A DNA stretch of 64,000 bases from Pseudomonas sp. IAC-BECa141 (lineage in GTDB: Bacteria > Pseudomonadota > Gammaproteobacteria > Pseudomonadales > Pseudomonadaceae), in NCBI RefSeq assembly GCF_020544405.1, contig NZ_CP065410.1:3224001-3288000 (forward strand), given 5' to 3'. Below the pieces are notes generated by a model. The model was not told where the DNA came from and searched no databases. It worked only from the letters and a program-made list of their open reading frames with translations. This document shows positions 28,547-36,334 of this stretch, one piece after another; within the stretch, counting starts at the first letter, position 1, and each line of letters opens with the position of its first letter. The translations under genes and the position numbers were made by a program.

Positions 28547-29179
28547 ATGACCAACGCCAAATCTCCAGTCCGCAGAGGACGTCCCCCAAAAGTTGCCCGT
28601 GAGCATGATGATACCCGCGAAATCTTGCTTCGCCGCGGGGTGGAAATGCTTACTGAACGAGGCCTTGCCAGCACCGGTATTGACAGCATTCTAAAATCTG
28701 CTCAGGTGCCTAAAGGCTCGTTCTATCACTACTTTGACAGCAAGGAAGCCTTTGGCATGGAGGTACTTGAAGTTTATGCAAATTTCTTTGCACGCAAACT
28801 AGAGCGTCATCTGCTAAACCCCGACTTCCCTCCCCTGCAACGCTTGGCAAACTTTGTTGAGGATGCCAAGTCTGGGATGTCCAGACATGAGTTTCGCCGA
28901 GGCTGTCTGGTAGGCAACCTCGGCCAGGAAGTATTTGCTCTGCCCGATGGTTTTCGAGTGCGGGTCGACGCTGTGTTGAACGATTGGCAGGCTCTTGTAG
29001 CAGCCTGTCTGGAAAAGGCAGTCGCCGCTGGCGAGCTATCGCAGCAAGCCGACTGCAGATCCATTGCTGCCTTTTTTTGGATTGGCTGGGAGGGCGCAGT
29101 GCTGCGCGCCAAACTCGTCGGGAATGTTTCCCCGCTGGATATTTTCTTCTCAGGATTTCTCGCCGGCATCACTCGGTGA
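28547..29179 (+). CDS. TetR-family regulator of acuI (AcuR-like)
   Basis: A 210-residue TetR repressor. After a basic RRGRPPKVAR tail comes the DNA-binding domain with LASTGIDSILKSAQVPKGSFYHYFDSKEAF (in pieces, residues about 20-75), then a ligand-binding helical domain ending GFLAGIT. The same operator lies in its own promoter and before acuI, 48 bp downstream of its stop. AcuR in DMSP-using bacteria is a TetR repressor relieved by acrylate; the equivalence here rests on context. No ribosome site is visible before the ATG, which suggests a leaderless message. Confidence 0.85.
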   Translation: MTNAKSPVRRGRPPKVAREHDDTREILLRRGVEMLTERGLASTGIDSILKSAQVPKGSFYHYFDSKEAFGMEVLEVYANFFARKLERHLLNPDFPPLQRLANFVEDAKSGMSRHEFRRGCLVGNLGQEVFALPDGFRVRVDAVLNDWQALVAACLEKAVAAGELSQQADCRSIAAFFWIGWEGAVLRAKLVGNVSPLDIFFSGFLAGITR

Positions 29180-29191
29180 AGCTTCCGCCCT

Positions 29192-29214
29192 TTTAAAGAC
29201 GATCAGTCTAAAGT
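29192..29214. promoter_or_regulatory. TetR operator before acuI
   Basis: AGACGATCAGTCT (29197-29209) inside TTTAAAGAC...TCTAAAGTA, differing at one position from the operator at 28519-28541 and directly followed by the AAGGAG ribosome site of acuI. Confidence 0.72.
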
Positions 29215-29227
29215 AAGGAGATTCAAA

Positions 29228-30211
29228 ATGTTTAGAGCGATTGTTGCCGAAAAACGCGGTGAACATTATCAATCCCGATTGGCCGATCTCGACGAAGCCC
29301 AGTTACCGGATGGGGATGTCTTGGTACAGGTCGCTTATAGCACGTTGAATTTCAAGGACGCGCTCGCAATAACCGGTAAAAGCCCGGTCGTTCGACAATT
29401 CCCGATGGTGCCCGGTATCGATTTTGCGGGCACTGTAAAAGCCAGCTCTCATTCGGCCTATAAACCAGGCGATCGTGTCCTGCTCAATGGCTGGGGCGTA
29501 GGCGAAAGTCATTTTGGCGGACTTTCCCAGATGGCCAAAGTCAACGGTGACTGGCTCATACCGCTGCCTGAAGGGCTCAATGAACGCCAAACAATGGCAG
29601 TCGGAACCGCAGGATATACCGCCATGCTTTGCATCATGGCGCTTGAGCGAAATGGTCTCACTGCGAATCAAGGGCCGATTCTGGTCACTGGGGCAAATGG
29701 TGGGGTCGGAAGCTTTGCAATCACCCTTCTTGCACGCCGGGGATATACCGTCATGGCGTCGACCGGACGGCCCCAAGAAGCCGATTATTTGCGAGCATTG
29801 GGGGCTGATACGATCATCGACCGAGGCGAACTTTCGGTTCCGGGACGCCCTCTGGTCAAAGAGCGCTGGGCAGCCGCAATCGACTCGGTAGGCAGTCATA
29901 CACTGGCCAATGTCTGCGCCGCAACCAAAGCCGAGGGGAGCGTTGCGGCATGCGGATTGGCGCAGGGGATGGACTTTCCCTCTTCAGTTGCACCATTCAT
30001 CTTGAGAGGCGTCAATCTGTTGGGCATCAACAGCGTGACCCAACCCAAATCTAGACGTATCGAGGCGTGGGAGCGACTTGCGAAAGAATTGGATTTGAAC
30101 AACCTTGCCCTGATCACCCGGGAAATTGGTCTGGAACAGGCGTTGGTGGCTTCGGAGGATTTACTTGACGGAAAAATACGCGGCCGCCTCATAGTAAATG
30201 TCAACGGCTGA
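29228..30211 (+). CDS. acuI: Acryloyl-CoA reductase, AcuI/YhdH type
   Basis: A 327-residue zinc-less medium-chain dehydrogenase that reduces acryloyl-CoA to propionyl-CoA with NADPH, removing a toxic DMSP breakdown intermediate. Seen are TLNFKDALAITGKSPVVR, FPMVPGIDFAG, LNGWGVGESHFGGL, the nucleotide-binding LVTGANGGVGSFA, and CGLAQGMDFPSSVAPFILRG. Full family length. It is preceded by a TetR operator and AAGGAG. A resident copy at 17056 lacks the middle, so this island gene may now supply the activity. Confidence 0.9.
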   Translation: MFRAIVAEKRGEHYQSRLADLDEAQLPDGDVLVQVAYSTLNFKDALAITGKSPVVRQFPMVPGIDFAGTVKASSHSAYKPGDRVLLNGWGVGESHFGGLSQMAKVNGDWLIPLPEGLNERQTMAVGTAGYTAMLCIMALERNGLTANQGPILVTGANGGVGSFAITLLARRGYTVMASTGRPQEADYLRALGADTIIDRGELSVPGRPLVKERWAAAIDSVGSHTLANVCAATKAEGSVAACGLAQGMDFPSSVAPFILRGVNLLGINSVTQPKSRRIEAWERLAKELDLNNLALITREIGLEQALVASEDLLDGKIRGRLIVNVNG

Positions 30212-30479
30212 GTAACAACCAGTCGCCATTCTTGCAATGATGCATAGGGCACTGCGCGGTGGGGAACACGCCACACATGGCAACAGCTGCGCAGCGTCCG
30301 GTCATGCGGTCTTGAGCCCATCTCTTGACAAATTTTATTGTCGATCCGCAAAAGGGCACCGCTACCCGCAAGCGCCCGGCCCGATCTGTAATGCTTGCAA
30401 ACCGACGCGCATCCAGCCGATCCAACCGCCTGCCAGCGACAAGCCCCTGCGCATAGCAGGGTTGCCAGCACTCCTTTTC

Positions 30480-31688
30480 TCATGCCTTAGCCATTGTGAT
30501 ATCGAGGCGAGATAGTGGTCGCTCGTGGATTGGCCAATTGACGATTGCGGCGATCAGGCTCAACCCAATGGCAATTTCCCACACCAGATCGTAATTGCCA
30601 GTGCGGTCATAGACTACGCCCCCCAACCAACCACCCAGAAAGGCACCGAGTTGGTGGCAGAGATAAACAATACCGCCGAGCATCGACAAATTTCGCACGC
30701 CAAAAATCGTCGCAACCGTGCCGTTGGTCAATGGAACCGTCGAGAGCCACAGCACCCCCATGGCAATGCCAAACAGATAAGCCGTGAAAGCCGTGACCGG
30801 CACTACAAGAAAAACGCCAATCACCAGCGCACGCAACAAGTACAGCACAGTCAGCAGGCGCGGCTTGGAGTATCGCCCTCCTATCCAGCCGGCGACATAG
30901 GTGCCGGCAATATTGAACAGGCCGATAAGCGCCAGCACCGTTGTGCTGGTCGTGGCTGGTAAATGTTGATCCAGTAGAAACGCCGGAAGGTGCACGCCGA
31001 TGAACACCACTTGAAAACCACAGACGAAAAAACCGAATGCCAGCAGCCAGAATCCCGAGTGGGTACAAGCTTCATGCAAGGCTTCACGCAGAGTTTGCTG
31101 GACGCCGACGACAGGGAGCGGTTTGTCCTTGAGCATACTGACCAAAGGCAAGATCAAGGCGACCAGTACACCCAGCATCAGCAATGCCTTGGACCAGCCC
31201 AGCCCCTCGATCATTCCCAATGAGCCAGGCAACATGATGAACTGACCGAACGAGCCGGCAGCGCTGGCCAGGCCCATGCCCATACTGCGTTTTTCCGGCG
31301 GTAACGCCCGGCCGACTACGCCCAGAATCACCGAAAACGTCGTGCCAGACAAACCAATGCCCACCAGTACGCCCGCACTGAGCATCAGGCTCGACGGTGA
31401 ATCTGCAAAGCTCATGCACAACAAACCCACAGCGTAGAGCACGCCGCCGGTGAACACGACTTTGCCCGCACCGTAACGATCGGCCAGCCCTCCTGCGAAT
31501 GGTTGGGCCAGCCCCCACAACAGATTCTGGAAGGCAATCGCGAAGGCAAATATCTCACGCCCCCAACCGAACTGCAGGCTCATCGGCGCCAGAAACAGGC
31601 CAAATCCATGTCGAATACCCAACGACAGCGCCAGAATCAGCGCACTGCCAATAATCACCCTGGCGCTGGAGCGCATTGTATTGACCAC
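30480..31688 (-). CDS. MFS transporter, monocarboxylate/organic-acid-porter-like
   Basis: About 402 residues, twelve hydrophobic helices, with the MFS loop GGLADRYGAGKVVF between helices 2 and 3. RHGFGLFLAPMSLQFGW in helix 1 recalls monocarboxylate porter-like MFS proteins. I place the start at the GTG at 31688 because AAGGAAG lies seven nt upstream; ATGs upstream (to 31727) or at 31676 are alternatives. It lies between acuI and the dddT-dddC-dddB-dddD block. An inference is import or export of acrylate, 3-hydroxypropionate or a similar acid. Confidence 0.8.
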   Translation of the reverse strand: MVNTMRSSARVIIGSALILALSLGIRHGFGLFLAPMSLQFGWGREIFAFAIAFQNLLWGLAQPFAGGLADRYGAGKVVFTGGVLYAVGLLCMSFADSPSSLMLSAGVLVGIGLSGTTFSVILGVVGRALPPEKRSMGMGLASAAGSFGQFIMLPGSLGMIEGLGWSKALLMLGVLVALILPLVSMLKDKPLPVVGVQQTLREALHEACTHSGFWLLAFGFFVCGFQVVFIGVHLPAFLLDQHLPATTSTTVLALIGLFNIAGTYVAGWIGGRYSKPRLLTVLYLLRALVIGVFLVVPVTAFTAYLFGIAMGVLWLSTVPLTNGTVATIFGVRNLSMLGGIVYLCHQLGAFLGGWLGGVVYDRTGNYDLVWEIAIGLSLIAAIVNWPIHERPLSRLDITMAKA

Positions 31689-31780
31689 GATGGTGCTTCC
31701 TTCTGTCATCAGCCGGGTCATCCCCACTGCCCTTATGAATAATCTGTGTGGAGCGGCCGACCGCCAGTTGGCATGACCGA

Positions 31781-33439
31781 TCAGGCCGTGCCTGTTTCAG
31801 TCACCCGATACCCGCTCATGGCGTTAGATATACGTACACTGTCCGCTGCAGGCTGACTCGAAAGCCACTCTCGGGACTGCGACTCGATTTGTGCCGACGT
31901 CAGGTTGCCGTAATCCTGACGCAACCACCGGAACAGCCCGAGCATCATCACCACCAACACCAGAATGAAAGGAATGGCAGCAAGGGTCACGGCGGTCTTG
32001 AGCGTGGTCAGCGGTGCATTGATGTACAGCATGGCGGTGGGCAGTGCCGCCAACATGACGCACCAGAACACTCGAAGCCCAGGTGCAGGATCATCGCCCT
32101 CGCGCAAGTTACGCGTACTGGTGGCAGCCACGGTGAAGGAGACGGCATCCAGGTGTGAGGCCAAAAATACCAGCATCAGCAGGAAGTACAGCGCCGCTAT
32201 CAACTTGCCCCAAGGCAAGCTGATGAGCAGCATCGAAACCCCCGCCTCCCCCCCACCGCTGCTGAGAATGGCCGGCGAGTCGATCAGTCCGGTGATGAAC
32301 TGATGAATGGCGAAACTTTCCAGACTGCCGAAGAAAAACCAGCAACCAGCGCATCCGCCCAGAATCATCGCCAGTATCACTTCCCGTACAGTTCGCCCGC
32401 GTGATACGCGGGTAACGAAGATCGCTACGCCCGGTGTGTAGGTCGTCCAATAGAGCCAATAGAACGCGGTCCAGCCGCGCGGAAAATCACCATTGCCAGT
32501 GGGGTCGGTAGCAAGGCTCATCTGCACAAAGTGTTGCAGCATCAAGCCGATTCCATTGGTGATGTTACTCACGGCAAACTGAGTGGGCCCCAGTATCAAA
32601 ACGATTAATCCGAACAGCAGCGTCAGCGCACAGGCAACTTTTGCCAGACGCTGCATGCCGCTGGCGATTCCCACGAAAGAAGTCAGGGAGAAAACAAGCG
32701 TCACTAATATGACCAGACCGGCCTTGAGCATAAAGCCATCGGTCAAGCCCAGAAGGTCAGCCAGCCCACGGGATACCGTGGAGGTTGTCAGTGTAATGGT
32801 CAGCACCAGGCCACCGAAAGTTGCCAGCAGGAAGATCAGATCGATCACCCGCCCCGCCGGCCCCTTCGCCTTGAGGCCTGTGATCGCCTGCATCACGCTC
32901 GACAGGCTGAGACCTTCATTTCGTCGGACATGAAAATGGTATGCCATTGCCAGCGAGGCAATGGCATACATGGCCCAAGGTGTGATGCCCCAATGAAAAA
33001 ATGAGTAGGCAATGCTGAATTCAAGTGCTTGCTTGCTAGCGGGGGCGATATTCAGCCCCGGGGTTAGGTAGTAGTAGCCCCACTCCATGAATGCCCAGTA
33101 CATCGTGGCAGAACCCAGGCCCGCGCAAATGAACATGAATACCCAGCCTGTGTTGGTGTACTGCGGCGCGCCTGTGCCGAGGCGAATATGCCCGTATTTG
33201 CTGAACGCCAACGCAAAGGCAATGACGACCGAAGCGAAACCGAGCATTTGCACCCAAGAGCCGAACCAGCGCGTGGTCGTATCGAACCATTGCTCGGCCA
33301 GCATTTTGGAATGCTCGGGCGATGCGGTCAGCGCGCCGACAGCCGCCGTAATAACCACGAGGCTGATAACGATAAGGGGCAGGTCTTTTTCTGTGGCGTG
33401 TGCCGAGAGCACGCGCCGAGGAGGTGACGACATCAACAT
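31781..33439 (-). CDS. dddT: BCCT-family betaine/DMSP transporter
   Basis: A 552-residue transporter of the betaine-choline-carnitine family with about twelve helices. Family aromatic boxes are seen: YWAFMEWGYYY, FHWGITPWAMYAIASLA (helix 4) and FYWLYWTTYTPGVAIFVTR (helix 8), which bind quaternary ammonium or sulfonium groups, and GRTVREVILAM after it. BCCT carriers next to dddD import DMSP in other bacteria and are named DddT. The N-terminus is short, without a long osmosensing tail. Same strand as dddC/dddB/dddD; 90 bp separates it from dddC. Confidence 0.86.
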   Translation of the reverse strand: MLMSSPPRRVLSAHATEKDLPLIVISLVVITAAVGALTASPEHSKMLAEQWFDTTTRWFGSWVQMLGFASVVIAFALAFSKYGHIRLGTGAPQYTNTGWVFMFICAGLGSATMYWAFMEWGYYYLTPGLNIAPASKQALEFSIAYSFFHWGITPWAMYAIASLAMAYHFHVRRNEGLSLSSVMQAITGLKAKGPAGRVIDLIFLLATFGGLVLTITLTTSTVSRGLADLLGLTDGFMLKAGLVILVTLVFSLTSFVGIASGMQRLAKVACALTLLFGLIVLILGPTQFAVSNITNGIGLMLQHFVQMSLATDPTGNGDFPRGWTAFYWLYWTTYTPGVAIFVTRVSRGRTVREVILAMILGGCAGCWFFFGSLESFAIHQFITGLIDSPAILSSGGGEAGVSMLLISLPWGKLIAALYFLLMLVFLASHLDAVSFTVAATSTRNLREGDDPAPGLRVFWCVMLAALPTAMLYINAPLTTLKTAVTLAAIPFILVLVVMMLGLFRWLRQDYGNLTSAQIESQSREWLSSQPAADSVRISNAMSGYRVTETGTA

Positions 33440-33529
33440 CCAGGTAGCCTTTTATTATGATATTTGGAGGTTTGACACCCAGGTACCGGGCTGCCGGCGC
33501 GAGACCGCGCCCGGTACGCATCACCGGTG

Positions 33530-35026
33530 TTACTTCATGGTAGGCATCGAGAATTCGGCGCCTTCACGAATGCCCGACGACGGCCAGCGCTGAGTCACCG
33601 TTTTGCGCTTGCTGTAAAAACGCACGGCATCAGGCCCGTAGGCATGCAGGTCGCCGAACAGCGATCGCTTCCAGCCGCCAAAGCTGTGGTAGGCGACTGG
33701 CACCGGTAGCGGCACATTAACCCCGACCATGCCGACTTTGATGTTGTCGGAGAAATAACGCGCAGCCTCGCCATCCCGGGTGAAAATGCAGGTGCCGTTG
33801 CCGTACTCGTGATCGTCGATCAGCTTCATGGCTTCCTGCATGCTCTGGGCACGGACGACCAGCAACACCGGGCCAAAGATTTCATCCTCATAGCAGCGCA
33901 TGCCCGGTTTGACGTGATCAATCAACGTGCCGCCAACAAAGAACCCGCCTTCACAGGCCGGAACCTGGATGTCGCGACCATCAACCACCACTTCTGCCCC
34001 TTCCTCCTGGGCACTGTTGATGTAGCCAACAACTTTCTGCTGATGCTCACGGGTGATCAACGGTCCAAAATCGTTGGTCTTGTCCTGATACTGGCCGACC
34101 TTGAGTTTGGCCATAGCTGCGCGCATTTTCTCAATCAGCGCATCAGCCGTTGCATCACCGACAGTGACCGCTACCGACAGCGCCATGCAACGCTCGCCGG
34201 ACGAACCGAAGGCCGCGCCCACCAGTTGGTTGACGGCGTTGTCGATGTCGGCATCCGGCATGACGATGGCGTGGTTTTTCGCCCCGCCCAATGCCTGGCA
34301 GCGTTTGCCGTTGGCGGCGGCGGTGCGATAGATGTACTCGGCGATCGGCGTCGAACCGACGAAGCTCACCGCTTGCACGCGCGGGTCATGCAGCAGGGTG
34401 TCAACGGCTTCCTTGTCACCGTTGACCACACTCATCACGCCCTTTGGCAGACCGGCTTCCTGCAGTAATTGGGCGATGTACAGTGTTGAGCTTGGATCAC
34501 GCTCGGACGGTTTGAGGATGAAGCAGTTGCCGCAGGCAACAGCCATCGGAAACATCCACAATGGAACCATCGCCGGGAAGTTGAATGGCGTGATACCAGC
34601 GACCACACCCAACGGCTGGAACTCACTCCACGAATCGATATTGGGACCTACATTCTTGCTGTGTTCGCCTTTAAGCAACTCGGGCACACCGCAGGCGTAT
34701 TCAACGTTTTCGATGCCGCGCTGCAGCTCGCCCATGGCGTCGTGAAGAATTTTACCGTGCTCTTCACCAATCATCTGGCAGATGCGATCAGCGTTTTGCT
34801 CCAGCAATTCCTTGAAACGAAACATCACCCGGGCCCGCTTGATCGGGGGCGTGTTACGCCACTCGGGGAATGCCGCCTCAGCAGCGGTGATCGCTTCTTC
34901 AACAGTCGATTTCGAAGCGAGCAGAACCTGCTTGGTCGCTTCGCCTGTTGCCGGGTTGAAAACGGCTTGGGTACGGCCGTTATCGAGGATAACTTCGCCG
35001 TTGATCAAATGGCCTACGGTGTTCAT
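33530..35026 (-). CDS. dddC: Malonate/methylmalonate semialdehyde dehydrogenase-like, DddC
   Basis: A 498-residue CoA-acylating aldehyde dehydrogenase of the methylmalonate-semialdehyde class. Seen are GVVAGITPFNFPAMVPLW, FVGSTPIAEYIY, and the catalytic Cys in SSGERCMALSVAV, with the family ending MVGVNVPLPVPVAYHSFGGW (20 residues). It should oxidise malonate semialdehyde, formed from 3-hydroxypropionate, to acetyl-CoA with loss of CO2. AAGGAACG precedes the ATG. Within the ddd block, following dddB. A valine or inositol catabolic role (mmsA/iolA) is the alternative, but no such partners are nearby. Confidence 0.9.
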   Translation of the reverse strand: MNTVGHLINGEVILDNGRTQAVFNPATGEATKQVLLASKSTVEEAITAAEAAFPEWRNTPPIKRARVMFRFKELLEQNADRICQMIGEEHGKILHDAMGELQRGIENVEYACGVPELLKGEHSKNVGPNIDSWSEFQPLGVVAGITPFNFPAMVPLWMFPMAVACGNCFILKPSERDPSSTLYIAQLLQEAGLPKGVMSVVNGDKEAVDTLLHDPRVQAVSFVGSTPIAEYIYRTAAANGKRCQALGGAKNHAIVMPDADIDNAVNQLVGAAFGSSGERCMALSVAVTVGDATADALIEKMRAAMAKLKVGQYQDKTNDFGPLITREHQQKVVGYINSAQEEGAEVVVDGRDIQVPACEGGFFVGGTLIDHVKPGMRCYEDEIFGPVLLVVRAQSMQEAMKLIDDHEYGNGTCIFTRDGEAARYFSDNIKVGMVGVNVPLPVPVAYHSFGGWKRSLFGDLHAYGPDAVRFYSKRKTVTQRWPSSGIREGAEFSMPTMK

Positions 35027-35081
35027 ATATGCGTTCCTTATTATTGAAGTGTGCGGTCTAGCCGCGAATATGTGCGCCGGC

Positions 35082-36239
35082 TTACCAAAGGTTGCGATAC
35101 AGCTCGACCATTTCGTCAGCAGTAGGAACCCGTGGGTTATTACCAGGAGAGCCGGACGCCAGTGCCTGCTTGACCATCAGCGGCATCATTTCGAAAAACT
35201 TGCCGCGGCTGACACCGAAGCCTTCCAGCGTCGGCACTTGCAGCTCGTCATTGAGCGAGCGCAAATTCGCCAGCAACTTGGCGTTGGCCTCTTCATCGGA
35301 GTCTCGCGCAGTGGCGACGCCCATGGCCCGAGCGCAATCGGCATAACGATGTGGGGCACCGGGGATCGAGTACTCGGTAATACTCGGCAGCAACATGGCG
35401 TTGGACAGACCGTGGGGAACATGGAAGAACGCGCCAATCGGCCGGCTCATGCCATGCACCAGTGCCACCGACGCGGCTGAGAATGCGACACCAGCCAGTG
35501 TCGAGCCGAGCATCAGCGCTTCCCGAGCCTCGGCATCCTGGCCATCGCGATAGACCCGACGCAGGTTTGGACCAATCAGGCTCATGGCTGCCAGTGCCTG
35601 GCTGTCGCTATAGAGATTGGCCTTGAGACTGACGTAAGCCTCGATGGCGTGGGTCAGTGCATCCAGTCCGGTGTCAGCGGTTACGCGGGCGGGAAGACTC
35701 ATAGTGAGGGTGTAGTCGACGAGTGCTGCGACCGGCATGAAGCCAATGCCTACGCAAAGCATTTTCTCGTCGGTCGTTTCATCGGTGATTATTGTGAATC
35801 GTGTGACTTCAGAGCCGGTGCCTGCCGTGGTAGGCACTGCAATGATGGGCAGTCCCTGCTCATTCACCTGACGCGGGAATTTGTAATCGCGCATCTGGCC
35901 GCCAAATTTGGCAAGAATGCTGATGGCCTTGGCGCTATCGATCGGACTGCCGCCACCCAGGGCAATGATGCTGTCATAGCTGCCGCTCCGGGTATGCTCA
36001 AGACCTGCTTGAATCGAGGCGACGGTCGGTTCCGGAACTGTGTCGGCAAACACATCGGCGGTGATGTCTTTGGCCGCGAGTACATCCTGAATATTTTGTG
36101 CGTAACCCAACTGCACCATCATCTTGTCGGTGATGATCAGCGGGCGACTGCAACCCAGACTGGCCAATACATCCGGAATGGCCTGACTGGCCTTGGCGCC
36201 GACTTGCAGGATACGTGGCAGGACGATTTGGTTGGACAT
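35082..36239 (-). CDS. dddB: Iron-containing alcohol dehydrogenase, DddB
   Basis: A 385-residue group III dehydrogenase. The NAD-binding GGGSPIDSAKA and the iron-ligand segments DTGLDALTHAIEAYV and ALVHGMSRPIGAFFHVPHG are present. In ddd clusters DddB is assigned to oxidation of the C3 product (3-hydroxypropionate to malonate semialdehyde), and DddC next to it takes the semialdehyde on. GGAGGCATC precedes the ATG. No flavin-type DddA is found in the window, so DddB is the only candidate for this step. Confidence 0.9.
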   Translation of the reverse strand: MSNQIVLPRILQVGAKASQAIPDVLASLGCSRPLIITDKMMVQLGYAQNIQDVLAAKDITADVFADTVPEPTVASIQAGLEHTRSGSYDSIIALGGGSPIDSAKAISILAKFGGQMRDYKFPRQVNEQGLPIIAVPTTAGTGSEVTRFTIITDETTDEKMLCVGIGFMPVAALVDYTLTMSLPARVTADTGLDALTHAIEAYVSLKANLYSDSQALAAMSLIGPNLRRVYRDGQDAEAREALMLGSTLAGVAFSAASVALVHGMSRPIGAFFHVPHGLSNAMLLPSITEYSIPGAPHRYADCARAMGVATARDSDEEANAKLLANLRSLNDELQVPTLEGFGVSRGKFFEMMPLMVKQALASGSPGNNPRVPTADEMVELYRNLW

Positions 36240-36334
36240 GATGCCTCCAGAAGTTTGATACAGGCAGGGGGCGGCCCGGCAACGGCCGTCCCTGTTATCG
36301 GTTCTTGTAAGAAGGTTCGGTGGGTGGGTGCAGG

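Noticed and set aside
30201..30483. Minus-strand frames (MRKGVLATLLCAGACRW... and ...CPMHHCKNGDWLLLSR) between acuI and the MFS gene
   Set aside because: Each has some protein-like stretches, and together could be a frameshifted small exported protein, but neither frame is consistent over its length and one overlaps acuI; not supportable as a gene.
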